This document shows positions 22,733 through 30,507 of a DNA stretch of 36,294 bases, one piece after another. The DNA is from an uncultured Desulfovibrio sp. Lineage in GTDB: Bacteria > Desulfobacterota > Desulfovibrionia > Desulfovibrionales > Desulfovibrionaceae. The notes below the pieces were generated by a model. The model saw only the letters and a program-made list of their open reading frames with translations. It was not told the origin of the DNA and ran no database searches. Position numbers and translations under genes: made by a program. The stretch covers positions 1 through 36,294 of the forward strand of contig USBZ01000019.1 in NCBI GenBank assembly GCA_900553065.1. Direction: 5' to 3'. Positions within the stretch are counted from its first letter, which is position 1. Every line of letters begins with the position of its first letter.

Positions 22733-23461
22733 TTGAAAAAACTGCTGCTGAGCTATCCGGAAGGCTGTCGTGTCGGACGCTTCATCCGCAGGGAGAAGCG
22801 CTTTTTCGTGATTGCCGAACTGGACGGACAGGAAGTGACGGCCCATACCAACAATACCGGCACCATGCTCGGCCTGCTGCGTCCGGGACGCCCCGTGCTG
22901 CTGTCTCCCGCCACCAATCCCGCACGACGCCTGAAATGGACCGTGGAAGCGCTGGGACTGCCGCAGGGAAACGGCTTTTTCTGGACCGGCGTGAACACCT
23001 CCGTACCGAATCGCCTGCTGGCCGCCATGTTTCAGGCCGGGCTGCTTTCCTGGGCAGAGGGATACGACAAGCTGAAGGGAGAAGCCGTGAACGGCGAAAG
23101 CCGACTCGACGGGCTTCTCACCGGCCCCGGCCTGCCGGATCTCTGGGTGGAATGTAAAAACGTGACGCTGGTGGAAGACGAGGTAGCCGCCTTTCCCGAT
23201 GCGGTCACCACACGCGGCACAAAACATCTGCACACGCTCATGCGCCTCACGGCCGAAGGTCACCGGGCCGCCATGCTGTACATCATTCAGAGGCCGGACG
23301 GCCGATGCTTCGGAGCGGCGGACTATATAGATCCCGACTATGCCGATGCTCTGCATCAAGCCGCTGAGGCGGGCGTGGAGGTGCATCCCGTCGTGGTTCA
23401 TGTAAGAGAAGACGGCATTCACTACGGCGGAGAACTCCCGTTCCGGCAGCGCCGCTCATGA
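22733..23461 (+). CDS. sfsA: Sugar fermentation stimulation protein homologue SfsA
   Basis: SfsA family proteins are nuclease-like, DNA-binding proteins of unclear physiological role, first found as stimulators of maltose metabolism in E. coli. The 242-residue protein shows the family's NNTGTMLGLLRPG, GVNTSVPNRLLAAMF, SRLDGLL, the nuclease-like WVECKNVTLVEDEVAAFPDAVTTRGTKHL segment, and GHRAAMLYIIQRPD. Length matches the E. coli protein (about 234). There is no ATG at the expected N-terminus; the TTG at 22733, 5 nt after GGGGG, is the best start. It is divergent from the aminotransferase gene and 58 nt upstream of a small unknown gene. Confidence 0.92.
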   Translation: MKKLLLSYPEGCRVGRFIRREKRFFVIAELDGQEVTAHTNNTGTMLGLLRPGRPVLLSPATNPARRLKWTVEALGLPQGNGFFWTGVNTSVPNRLLAAMFQAGLLSWAEGYDKLKGEAVNGESRLDGLLTGPGLPDLWVECKNVTLVEDEVAAFPDAVTTRGTKHLHTLMRLTAEGHRAAMLYIIQRPDGRCFGAADYIDPDYADALHQAAEAGVEVHPVVVHVREDGIHYGGELPFRQRRS

Positions 23462-23519
23462 TCGGAAGGCCGCTCCGTCAGGCCGGACACAAAAACGCGC
23501 AAGGCTCTAGGAGAAAACC

Positions 23520-23984
23520 ATGATCAAAAACGCGATCATCGCCGTGCTTTCGGCGGCATGCGTGCTGGCCGCCGGGCTGTACGCGGACCATTCGGCACGG
23601 GAAAAGGAAGAAATCAGTCCCGCAGAATACGCAGGGCTTCTGCAGCTTCGCGAGCTGTATCCTTCCGACGTTTACAGGGAAGAGGTGCTTCCGTACGTCA
23701 GGCAGGCCTTTGTCGACGGAAAAGTCACGAGAGGCCGCCTGCAGGAACTGGGTGCGAGGCTGAAGGATCTCGGCCCCAGAACGCTGGCGGCTCTGGAGCA
23801 GAAAAAGACCAGCGAACGCGTGGCCAACGCCTGGGACGATGCACGGGAAGGCGCCGCCGCCCTCGGTGAAAGCCTGGGACGCCAGATGGGCGAAGCCATG
23901 CGCGAACTCGGCGACGCCGTGGAAGGCCTGAAGCCGAAGCGGTCTCCCGAGCAGAACAGGCATCCGGACGGCGTGAGTCTGTAA
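23520..23984 (+). CDS. Unknown membrane-anchored protein, 154 aa
   Basis: I do not recognise this protein. It has an N-terminal hydrophobic segment (about residues 5-22, IIAVLSAACVLAAGLYA) that could anchor it in the inner membrane or act as a signal peptide. The rest is mostly charged and helical: a conserved-looking part around 31-90 (SPAEYAGLLQLRELYPSDVYREEVLPYVRQAFVDG is the core), then an alanine/glutamate-rich helix (about 98-135) and a basic tail. The cysteine at 14 is not in a good lipobox. A strong ribosome site (AGGAG, 23509-23513) and ordinary codon use support it as real. It follows sfsA by 58 nt, and its stop codon directly abuts the stop codon of the convergent ggt gene. Confidence 0.75.
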   Translation: MIKNAIIAVLSAACVLAAGLYADHSAREKEEISPAEYAGLLQLRELYPSDVYREEVLPYVRQAFVDGKVTRGRLQELGARLKDLGPRTLAALEQKKTSERVANAWDDAREGAAALGESLGRQMGEAMRELGDAVEGLKPKRSPEQNRHPDGVSL

Positions 23985-25649
23985 TCAGTATCCGGCAGCC
24001 GACCCGTCGCCGCGGGGATCGGACGCTCCCTGCAGAACGCCGCTTTCCGGATCAATGCGTATGGCTCCGGCATGGCCCATGACGTCGGTGTAGGACTGTA
24101 CCCGGCTGACTACATGACCCCGGCGGGCCAGCTCTTCCGTGACGGCTTCGGGTATGCGGCCTTCAAACTTCACGTCGTTGGAAGAAGCGCCCCAGGTACG
24201 GCCGTAGAGCCAGCGGGGAGCCGTCACGGCCTCCTGCACAGACAGACCGAAGTCCACCACGCGGGTCACAATGGCGGCCTGCGTCTGAGGCTGCCCCTCG
24301 CCGCCCATCGTTCCGTACACGAGAAAAGGTCGGCCGTCTCTGAGCAGCATCGCCGGATTGAGCGTATGCATGGTGCGCTTTCCGGGTTGCAGGCAGTTCA
24401 CATGATCCGGGTCCAGCGAGAAAAAGCTGCCGCGGTTCTGCAGAAGAACGCCCGTACCGGCCGGAACGATGCCCGACCCGAAGTCGTGATAAATGCTCTG
24501 GATGAGGGAGACGGCATTGCCTTCCGCATCCACGGTTCCCAGCCATACGGTGTCGCCCTTGGGATCGAGCAGGGCATGATCTCTTCCGGCCTCGTGCATG
24601 CGTATGCGGGCCGCCTGCGCACGGCCATGACGTTCGGAAAGAAGGTCCGCCAGCGGCACGGACACGAAATCGGGATCGGACAGATAGCAGTCCCGGTCGA
24701 GAAACGCTTCCTTGGTGGCCTCGATGAGAACATGATAGTAGTCGACGCTGCCTTCTCCAAAAGCGGCGACATCAAAATTCTCAAGAATATTCAGAATTTC
24801 GAGAGACGCCATTCCCTGGCAGTTGGGCGGAAGGTTGCAGGCTTCATAGCCGCGGTACTTCACACGAATGGGCTTCACCCATTCGGCCCTGTGCGCGGCA
24901 AAGTCCTCACGCGTGATCAGCGCGCCGTGCGCTTCCAGTTCCGCAGTCATGGCTGCCGCCACATCTCCGGCATAAAAGACCCCGGCGCCGCCTTCCGCCA
25001 CGGCTTCGAGCGTGGCGGCAAGATCAGGCTGACGCAGAATGTCGCCTGCGCGCAAGGGCGCGCCGTCTTTCATGAAGATGCGGGCAAATTCGGGAAAACG
25101 CTGAAGTTTTCGCTGCACATCATCCGCCGTTGACGCGTTGATTGCGCTCCAGCGGGCCAGCGAGGAGCTGACGGGAAAGCCGTTCGCCGCATAATGCAGG
25201 GCCGAGGCAAAAAGCTCGCGCCACGGCATGCGCGTTCCGAGCGCGGAACGGCTGAAGGCATAAGCCTCCCCCCAGCCGGAAACCGCGCCGGGAACGGTAT
25301 TGGCGGCAAGATAGCCCCTCGGAGGGATGCTCTTCAGACCTTTGGAAGCATAAAAGTCGCGCGTAGCCCCGGAACCGGCCCGGCCGCTTGCATTCAGCCC
25401 CTTCAGTTCACCAGCCCGGGCGTCATAGATAAGCCAGAAATTATCTCCGCCGGGCGTGCACATCTGAGGATAAACCACAGCCAGCGTGACGGCGGCCACA
25501 ATGGCGGCGTCCACGGCATTGCCGCCCCGACGAAGGATATCCAGACCCGCCTGCGTGGCCAGATGATTGGGCGTGGTCACCATGCCGCGCATGGCCATAG
25601 GATTGAGACTCTGAGAAAGGGTATCGCAGTAGACAGGGCGGCGCATCAT
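23985..25649 (-). CDS. Gamma-glutamyltransferase family protein, cytoplasmic type
   Basis: An Ntn-hydrolase of the gamma-glutamyltranspeptidase family, which cleaves gamma-glutamyl bonds (glutathione and relatives) after self-processing into two subunits. The 554-residue precursor has the family start MVTTPNHLATQAGLDILRRGGNAVDAA, NLPPNCQGMASLEILNILE, the probable autoprocessing/nucleophile threonine T367 in KGDTVWLGTVDAEGNAVSLIQS, and the glycine-rich YGTMGGEGQPQTQ. There is no signal peptide, unlike the periplasmic E. coli enzyme, so it resembles the YwrD-like cytoplasmic branch; substrate is uncertain. Start 25649 (first of two ATGs) has GGAG 9 nt upstream; the frame is open further but without family similarity. 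A promoter candidate lies at 25733-25760. Confidence 0.88.
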   Translation of the reverse strand: MMRRPVYCDTLSQSLNPMAMRGMVTTPNHLATQAGLDILRRGGNAVDAAIVAAVTLAVVYPQMCTPGGDNFWLIYDARAGELKGLNASGRAGSGATRDFYASKGLKSIPPRGYLAANTVPGAVSGWGEAYAFSRSALGTRMPWRELFASALHYAANGFPVSSSLARWSAINASTADDVQRKLQRFPEFARIFMKDGAPLRAGDILRQPDLAATLEAVAEGGAGVFYAGDVAAAMTAELEAHGALITREDFAAHRAEWVKPIRVKYRGYEACNLPPNCQGMASLEILNILENFDVAAFGEGSVDYYHVLIEATKEAFLDRDCYLSDPDFVSVPLADLLSERHGRAQAARIRMHEAGRDHALLDPKGDTVWLGTVDAEGNAVSLIQSIYHDFGSGIVPAGTGVLLQNRGSFFSLDPDHVNCLQPGKRTMHTLNPAMLLRDGRPFLVYGTMGGEGQPQTQAAIVTRVVDFGLSVQEAVTAPRWLYGRTWGASSNDVKFEGRIPEAVTEELARRGHVVSRVQSYTDVMGHAGAIRIDPESGVLQGASDPRGDGSAAGY

Positions 25650-25732
25650 GACGGAACACTCCGAAAGCCGTGCCGTAAAACACGGGAAGAGGAACGAAAC
25701 GGGCCTCGGATCCGAAAAGAGGCACCCATGAC

Positions 25733-25760
25733 AGGGTAAACGGTTACGAAAATTTGTCCA
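25733..25760 (-). promoter_or_regulatory. Candidate promoter of the gamma-glutamyltransferase gene
   Basis: On the minus strand, TGGACA (25760-25755) is followed after 16 bp by TACCCT (25738-25733). The -35 box has one mismatch and the -10 box is moderate. The leader to the start codon would be about 75 nt. Confidence 0.4.
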
Positions 25761-25843
25761 TGCCCGCTTGGCGAAAAACACACGCCCGGCCTAATCGCCG
25801 CCCCGTGCCGCTTTTCCCTGACGAACACGGAGAAAGATTCAAC

Positions 25844-25874
25844 AGAAAAGGCCCGTCAGAGACGGGCCTTTTCT
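25844..25874. terminator. Strong terminator after topA
   Basis: AGAAAAGGCCCGTC (25844-25857) and GACGGGCCTTTTCT (25861-25874) form a perfect 14-bp stem with a 3-nt loop and built-in A and T runs. It begins 20 nt past the topA stop on the minus strand and is symmetric. Its core resembles the terminator after def. Confidence 0.92.
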
Positions 25875-25894
25875 CTACCTGCACAAGGAAGCGG

Positions 25895-28210
25895 CTACGC
25901 TTCTTCGTCCAGTTCTCTTGTATACTTGCACTTGGGATTGGGGCAGGCCAGATGACGCCCTCTGGCTCGCGTGCTCTTCATGACCAGAATGGGAGACTCG
26001 CATTCCGGGCAGGGTTCCGCCACGGGCCAGTCCCATACCGCGTAGTCGCACTGCGGATACTGATCGCAGGAATAGAACAGCTTTCCCTTGCGGGAGCTTT
26101 TTTCCACCAGCTTTCCCTTGCCGCATTTGGGGCAGGCCACGCCGGTGGAGAAAGGCGCGGCATAGTCGCATTCAGGATACCGGGAGCAGCTCAGGAAGCG
26201 GCTGCCCGTGCGGGACTGCTTGAGGATCACATCGGCGCCGCACTTGGGGCAGGTGCCCACCTTCTTGTGTTCTTCCTTCGGGCGCTCCTGAGGAATGATC
26301 CGTCCCTTTTCATCACGGGTGAAGTTGGTGGTGTAACGGCACTCGGGGTAGCCGGTACAGGCCAGAAACTCTCCGCTCTTGCCGAATTTCACCACGAGCG
26401 GCTTGCCGCATTCCGGACAGGGAACATCCGTGGTGAGTCCGCCCTTGACGGGAGCCATGTTCCTGGCCGCCGCTTCCAGCGTGGGATTGAAGTCTTTGGA
26501 AAAGTCCTTCATGAGATCCACCCAGCCGAGTTCGCCGTCGGCCACCTTGTCGAGATTGTTCTCCATCTCGGCGGTGAAACCCACGTCCATGAGTCTGGCG
26601 AAGTGATCGCGCAGCTGCGAGCAGACCACCTTGCCCAGATCCGTGGGCACGAAATGCTTGTCCTCCAGACGGACGTATTCTCTGTCCTCAATGGTGGATA
26701 TGATGGTGGCATAGGTGGAAGGACGGCCGATGCCCCTTTCTTCCAGCTCGCGCACGAGAGATGCTTCCGTGTAACGCGGCGCAGGCTGGGTGAACTTCTG
26801 TTCCTTTTCCAGCTTCTGCAGCGTCACCACTTCTCCCTCACGAAGCGCAGGAAGCGCGCTTTCCTCTTCCTCCACGGAGCGGGGCATCACGGCAAGGAAG
26901 CCGGGGAACAGCAGCCTTTCGCCCTTCGCCTTCCACTGGCCCGGTCCGCAGGTGAGCGTAACGGAGGTATCGTGATAAGTGGCCGCCGCCATCTGCGAAG
27001 CGACAAAACGGCACCAGATGAGATTGTAGAGGCGGTACTGATCGGACGAAAGAAATTCCTTCACGTCCTCGGGCGTCAGCGTAACGTCGACGGGACGTAT
27101 GGCTTCATGGGCATCCTGAGCCGAGGTCTTGCCCTTGAAGGAGCGTCCCTTGCCGCCGGGTGCCATGTAGTCCTTGCCGAAGCGCTGCTCCACATACTCT
27201 GCGGCGCTCTTCTTAGCCTCGTCGGCGATGCGCACGGAGTCGGTACGCATGTAGGTGATGAGCGCCGTGGTTCCGCGTTCGCCGAGCTCTATGCCTTCAT
27301 ACAGGCGCTGAGCCGTGGACATGGTACGCTTGGAAGTGAAGCCGATGCGCTGGTTGGCCGTCTGCTGCAGCGTGGACGTGGTGAAAGGCGGCAGCGGGCT
27401 GCGGGAACGTTCCTTTTCCTCAACCTGTGAAACCACGAAGGGCTGCCCGGCCATGGCCTCTTCCATGGCGTCGGCCGCGGCCTTGCTGGCAATGAGAATC
27501 TTGCGGCCGCTCTTTTCCTTGTCGCCATCGCCGTTGCCGGAAAGCTCCTTCAGCTTTTTGGCAAAACTCGTTTCGATTCTGGCAAGCTCGGCCTTGAAGG
27601 GCGGAGGCGTGGCTCCGGCGAGCAGCGCGCGGAACGTCCAGAATTCCTCGGGCACGAAGGCAAGGCGTTCCTCCTCACGCTCCACGATGAGCCTGAGCGC
27701 CACGGACTGCACGCGCCCCGCGGAAATGCCGCGCTTCACGGTTTTCCAGAGCAGCGGAGAAATCTTGTAGCCCACGAGACGGTCGAGCACGCGGCGGGCC
27801 TGCTGGGCGTCGAACAGATTGGGATTGATGTCGTGCGGATGCTCCAGAGCGTTCTTCACGGCCTTGGCCGTGATTTCGTTGAACTGGATGCGCTTGATGT
27901 TCTTCGCCTTGTTGCCGATGACCTCGGCGATGTGCCAGGCTATGGCTTCCCCTTCGCGGTCGGGGTCGGGAGCAAGATAAACGGTATCGGCCTTGGCCGC
28001 CGCTTCCTGCAGATCGCGAACCACCTTTTCCTTGCCCTTGATGATTTCATAGTGAGGGGCAAAATCATGGGCTTCATCCACGCCGATTTCTCTGGTGGGC
28101 AGATCGCGTATATGACCTACGCTGGCCTGCACCATGTATTTGTTTCCCAGAAATTTCTTGATGGTCTTCACCTTGGCCGGCGATTCCACGATAATCAGAT
28201 CCTTGCCCAT
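25895..28210 (-). CDS. topA: DNA topoisomerase I (type IA), four zinc ribbons
   Basis: TopA relaxes negatively supercoiled DNA by single-strand passage. The 771-residue protein has a TOPRIM domain with E9 (IVESPAK) and the Mg2+ motif DPDREG (82-87), and the catalytic core with nucleophile Y320 (ALITYMRTDS), equivalent to Y319 in E. coli. The tail carries four Cys4 zinc ribbons, with cysteines at 598/601/618/624, 654/657/675/681, 693/696/715/721 and 734/737/756/761. E. coli TopA has three of this cysteine type. The start MGKDLIIVESPAK at 28210 is set by homology, since its ribosome site is weak and the frame is open upstream. A good promoter lies 53-80 bp upstream, so topA is probably transcribed on its own. 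Confidence 0.97.
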   Translation of the reverse strand: MGKDLIIVESPAKVKTIKKFLGNKYMVQASVGHIRDLPTREIGVDEAHDFAPHYEIIKGKEKVVRDLQEAAAKADTVYLAPDPDREGEAIAWHIAEVIGNKAKNIKRIQFNEITAKAVKNALEHPHDINPNLFDAQQARRVLDRLVGYKISPLLWKTVKRGISAGRVQSVALRLIVEREEERLAFVPEEFWTFRALLAGATPPPFKAELARIETSFAKKLKELSGNGDGDKEKSGRKILIASKAAADAMEEAMAGQPFVVSQVEEKERSRSPLPPFTTSTLQQTANQRIGFTSKRTMSTAQRLYEGIELGERGTTALITYMRTDSVRIADEAKKSAAEYVEQRFGKDYMAPGGKGRSFKGKTSAQDAHEAIRPVDVTLTPEDVKEFLSSDQYRLYNLIWCRFVASQMAAATYHDTSVTLTCGPGQWKAKGERLLFPGFLAVMPRSVEEEESALPALREGEVVTLQKLEKEQKFTQPAPRYTEASLVRELEERGIGRPSTYATIISTIEDREYVRLEDKHFVPTDLGKVVCSQLRDHFARLMDVGFTAEMENNLDKVADGELGWVDLMKDFSKDFNPTLEAAARNMAPVKGGLTTDVPCPECGKPLVVKFGKSGEFLACTGYPECRYTTNFTRDEKGRIIPQERPKEEHKKVGTCPKCGADVILKQSRTGSRFLSCSRYPECDYAAPFSTGVACPKCGKGKLVEKSSRKGKLFYSCDQYPQCDYAVWDWPVAEPCPECESPILVMKSTRARGRHLACPNPKCKYTRELDEEA

Positions 28211-28262
28211 ATCTCGCTCACAAGTAGAAATTTCAACGGTAGGAACGCTTCCGTCGTCAAGG

Positions 28263-28290
28263 AACATACGTAAAACAGGTGGAGCGTCAA
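28263..28290 (-). promoter_or_regulatory. Promoter of topA
   Basis: On the minus strand TTGACG (28290-28285) is followed after 16 bp by TATGTT (28268-28263). Each box is close to the sigma-70 consensus, and the leader would be about 46 nt. Confidence 0.6.
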
Positions 28291-28297
28291 GTCCCGG

Positions 28298-28336
28298 AAG
28301 GGGCAAATGGCGCATTTATGCCGCCGTCTGCCCCTT
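28298..28336 (-). repeat. Inverted repeat after the radical SAM gene
   Basis: AAGGGGCA (28298-28305) pairs with TGCCCCTT (28329-28336), and the interior adds GGCGCAT with an imperfect partner. It lies between the radical SAM stop and the topA promoter and lacks a T-run, so it may be an mRNA 3' end hairpin more than a true intrinsic terminator. Confidence 0.4.
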
Positions 28337-28372
28337 CACGCAGGGGAAAAACGCCCTCTTTTCCGAGCCCCT

Positions 28373-29443
28373 TCAGAAGAGTTCCGCCATGTCGGCCTTT
28401 GCATCGAAAACAATGCGCTCCGGCCCGAGACCGAGCGCTCTCCAGCGCTCCTTCAGCGCACCCCGATCGCCGTACATGAACCCCTGACAGGATCCCGGCA
28501 GCACAAGGCGTTCCGGAGTCCGGCCGAGGCGGGCAACGGCGTCCTCCGTTGCCAGAAGAAGCGCTTCCGCCTGAATGAGCGCGCCGAGCGCAGGATGCCG
28601 CGGCCCGGCAAGAAGAACGGCGTCGAAAGCCGGTTCCGGCGCTACCGACAGGCGGATGACGGGAATCTGCTGCTGCCAGGCAAGGCAGAGCGCCCGTCCG
28701 AGCGTCCGGACGGTCTGTTCCGTCGTCCACGGAGCAAAGGATCCTTCCCGGAACCACCGGGCAAGCACGGTACCGTCCGGCACAAGGCACGGATAGAAGC
28801 GAAGGCAGGCGGGACAGAAGGCAAGAGCCCTGCGCACGTCTTCCAGAAACACCTCCGGGCTGCTGCCGGGCATGCCGGGAAGAAGCTGAATGCCGAGCTG
28901 AAGACCGGCATCGGATACGGCACGGCATCCCGCGGCGGCTTCCCGTCCGTCGTAGCCCCGGCGGGAAAGCTGAAGAGCATGGTCGTCGAAACTCTGAATG
29001 CCGAGTTCCACAAGACTTATGCCGGCAGCGGCAATCTCCTGCAGCACGGCGGGAGCAAGGGCATCCGGCCTGGTGGAGCAGCGGGCGCGCGTAATGCGCT
29101 TTTCCCGGCGCATGCGCTCCAGAAATGCAAGGCACAGACGGCGATTCTCAGGAGGCAGCGCGGTGAACGTGCCCCCGTAGAAGGCCAGTTCCCGCTCCTC
29201 TCCCGGAGCACAGGGCGCAAAATCCGCCAGTTCCAGGGCCGCCCGGGCAAGAACGGCCGGGATTCCCTCTGCTGCGGACTGCCCGGTCTGCCGATCCTGC
29301 GCACAGTACACGCAATGCCCCGGACAACCGAGAAAAGGAAGGAAAACCGGAAAGATGCGACCCGTTCTCTTTCTATGAAAGGCCGTGGAAAAACGAACGG
29401 AAAAATCACGTTTTCCGACAGAATGAAGCCGAATCTCTGACAT
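28373..29443 (-). CDS. Radical SAM protein, Elp3-like
   Basis: A radical S-adenosylmethionine enzyme with the iron-sulfur cluster motif C40-x3-C44-x2-C47 (GCPGHCVYCAQ), spaced as in the Elp3/MiaB-like group. Further support comes from ELAFYGGTFTALP (the GGT motif), CSTRPDAL, VELGIQSFDDHAL and LQLGIQLLPGMPGSS. The C-terminal 150 residues are not an acetyltransferase domain, so it is shorter than true Elp3 (356 residues). Related proteins are often annotated only as radical SAM protein; the substrate is unknown, though tRNA-type substrates are common in the group. Start 29443 has GAGGAAG just upstream. Its promoter overlaps that of the divergent HIT gene. Confidence 0.85.
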   Translation of the reverse strand: MSEIRLHSVGKRDFSVRFSTAFHRKRTGRIFPVFLPFLGCPGHCVYCAQDRQTGQSAAEGIPAVLARAALELADFAPCAPGEERELAFYGGTFTALPPENRRLCLAFLERMRREKRITRARCSTRPDALAPAVLQEIAAAGISLVELGIQSFDDHALQLSRRGYDGREAAAGCRAVSDAGLQLGIQLLPGMPGSSPEVFLEDVRRALAFCPACLRFYPCLVPDGTVLARWFREGSFAPWTTEQTVRTLGRALCLAWQQQIPVIRLSVAPEPAFDAVLLAGPRHPALGALIQAEALLLATEDAVARLGRTPERLVLPGSCQGFMYGDRGALKERWRALGLGPERIVFDAKADMAELF

Positions 29444-29467
29444 TTTTCTTCCTCGGGAGAAAAGCTC

Positions 29468-29496
29468 TTGATGTTCTAATCAGTTGCGCTTAGGAT
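29468..29496 (+). promoter_or_regulatory. Promoter of the HIT-IHF operon
   Basis: TTGATG (29468-29473), 17 bp, TAGGAT (29491-29496). The transcript would start near 29503, placing the hairpin at 29509-29527 almost at its 5' end. Confidence 0.6.
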
Positions 29497-29501
29497 GACA
29501 A
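29473..29501 (-). promoter_or_regulatory. Promoter of the radical SAM gene, facing and overlapping the HIT promoter
   Basis: On the minus strand TTGTCA (29501-29496) is followed after 17 bp by TAGAAC (29478-29473). It occupies nearly the same DNA as the HIT promoter in opposite direction, so the two polymerases should exclude each other. Confidence 0.45.
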
Positions 29502-29508
29502 GGTATCC

Positions 29509-29527
29509 CCCGTGTTAAAAACACGGG
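29509..29527 (+). promoter_or_regulatory. 5' leader stem-loop of the HIT mRNA
   Basis: CCCGTGTT (29509-29516), loop AAA, AACACGGG (29520-29527): a perfect 8-bp hairpin at the predicted 5' end of the mRNA, upstream of the ribosome site GGAGG. It lacks a T-run and so is unlikely to terminate; it may stabilise the mRNA. Confidence 0.5.
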
Positions 29528-29551
29528 AGGTCACTGGAGGTCTGTACTGAT

Positions 29552-29974
29552 ATGTCTGAAGAAAAGTGTATTTTCTGCCTCATTGCCCATGGGGACATTC
29601 CCTGTGCAAAAGTATATGAGGATGAAAGCGTTCTGGCATTTCTCGATCTTTCTCCCGTCCATCCCGGTCATACACTTGTGATTCCCAAGGCGCATTACAA
29701 GGATATGCTTGAAGTGCCCTGCGAACTCGCTCCCGCTGTTTTTTCAGCGCTGAAAAAGGTCGGAGCAGCCGTGATGAAGGCTACCGGAGCTACAGGATTC
29801 AATGTAATGCAGAATAACGGATTATCTGCAGGACAGACCATGTTTCACATTCACTGGCATATCATTCCCCGTTTCGACGGGGATGGCCTCGGCGTATGGG
29901 AGCAGGGGAAATATCCCGACGCCGCAGCCATGCAGGCCATGGCCGCAAACGTGGCCGAGTGTCTGGAACAGTAA
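29552..29974 (+). CDS. HIT family nucleotide hydrolase (Hint-like)
   Basis: A histidine-triad protein that likely hydrolyses AMP-linked substrates such as adenosine phosphoramidates. The 140-residue protein has the N-terminal zinc-type pair C6/C9 (CIFC), the core PGHTLVIPKAHY (38-49) and the catalytic triad HIHWHIIPR with H99, H101 and H103. It is somewhat longer than minimal Hint proteins because of a C-terminal helix. A GGAGG ribosome site lies upstream of ATG 29552. The IHF-like gene starts 32 nt downstream with no terminator between, so both share the promoter at 29468. Confidence 0.93.
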   Translation: MSEEKCIFCLIAHGDIPCAKVYEDESVLAFLDLSPVHPGHTLVIPKAHYKDMLEVPCELAPAVFSALKKVGAAVMKATGATGFNVMQNNGLSAGQTMFHIHWHIIPRFDGDGLGVWEQGKYPDAAAMQAMAANVAECLEQ

Positions 29975-30006
29975 TCCGTATCTGGAAGGAATGGCAGGAG
30001 GAAAAC

Positions 30007-30312
30007 ATGAACAAGGCTCTTACCAAGGCTGACATTGTGGAAGCGGTATACAATGACAAGAATCTCGGCCGCAATCGTGCGGAAGTGAAGAATATCGTTG
30101 AAAATCTGCTTTCTCTGATGAAGCAGGCCATCAAAAAGGATGATGCCCTTCTGATCAGCGGTTTCGGCAAGTTTGAAGCCTATGACAAAAACGCCCGCAA
30201 GGGACGCAACCCCCAGACCGATGAATCCATCACGCTGCCGCCTCGCAAGGTGGTGGTCTTCCGCCTCTCCCGCAAGTTCCGCATGGAACTCAACGGAGGC
30301 GAGGAAGCCTAG
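30007..30312 (+). CDS. HU/IHF family DNA-bending protein (IHF alpha-like)
   Basis: A small DNA-bending protein of the nucleoid. The 101-residue sequence aligns with IHF alpha: ALTKADIVEAVY at the N-terminus, LISGFGKFEAYDKNARKGRNPQTDE (49-73) with the DNA-intercalating proline P69 in GRNPQ, and PPRKVVVFRLSRKFRMEL near the end. KNARKGRNP with the lysine-rich arm favours IHF over HU, but HU and IHF cannot be separated with certainty. Start 30007 has a strong AGGAGG site. The gene is second in the HIT operon and is followed by a clear terminator. A beta-type partner is not in the window. Confidence 0.9.
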   Translation: MNKALTKADIVEAVYNDKNLGRNRAEVKNIVENLLSLMKQAIKKDDALLISGFGKFEAYDKNARKGRNPQTDESITLPPRKVVVFRLSRKFRMELNGGEEA

Positions 30313-30339
30313 TCACGGGGCGGTGTCCCATGCAAGAAG

Positions 30340-30363
30340 GGCCTGCAAATGCAGGCCTTTTTT
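30340..30363 (+). terminator. Terminator of the HIT-IHF operon
   Basis: GGCCTGC (30340-30346), loop AAAT, GCAGGCC (30351-30357), then six T residues (30358-30363). It is a classic intrinsic terminator 28 nt after the IHF stop. Confidence 0.93.
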
Positions 30364-30507
30364 CGTATCTGAAAGGGGCGCGTTCCTCCCCTCTTACTGT
30401 ACTCCCCCTTCTTTTTGAGCTATAAGCGATCACGAGTCCGCAACGCGTTCCGTCCTGCGGACGAACCATCAGTCCGGCCGAAGCCGCCGGAGTACCGGGG
30501 GAACAAC

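Noticed and set aside
23520..23600. Lipoprotein signal in the 154-residue unknown protein
   Set aside because: The cysteine at residue 14 lies too early and follows SAA, not a proper lipobox; treated as a membrane anchor.
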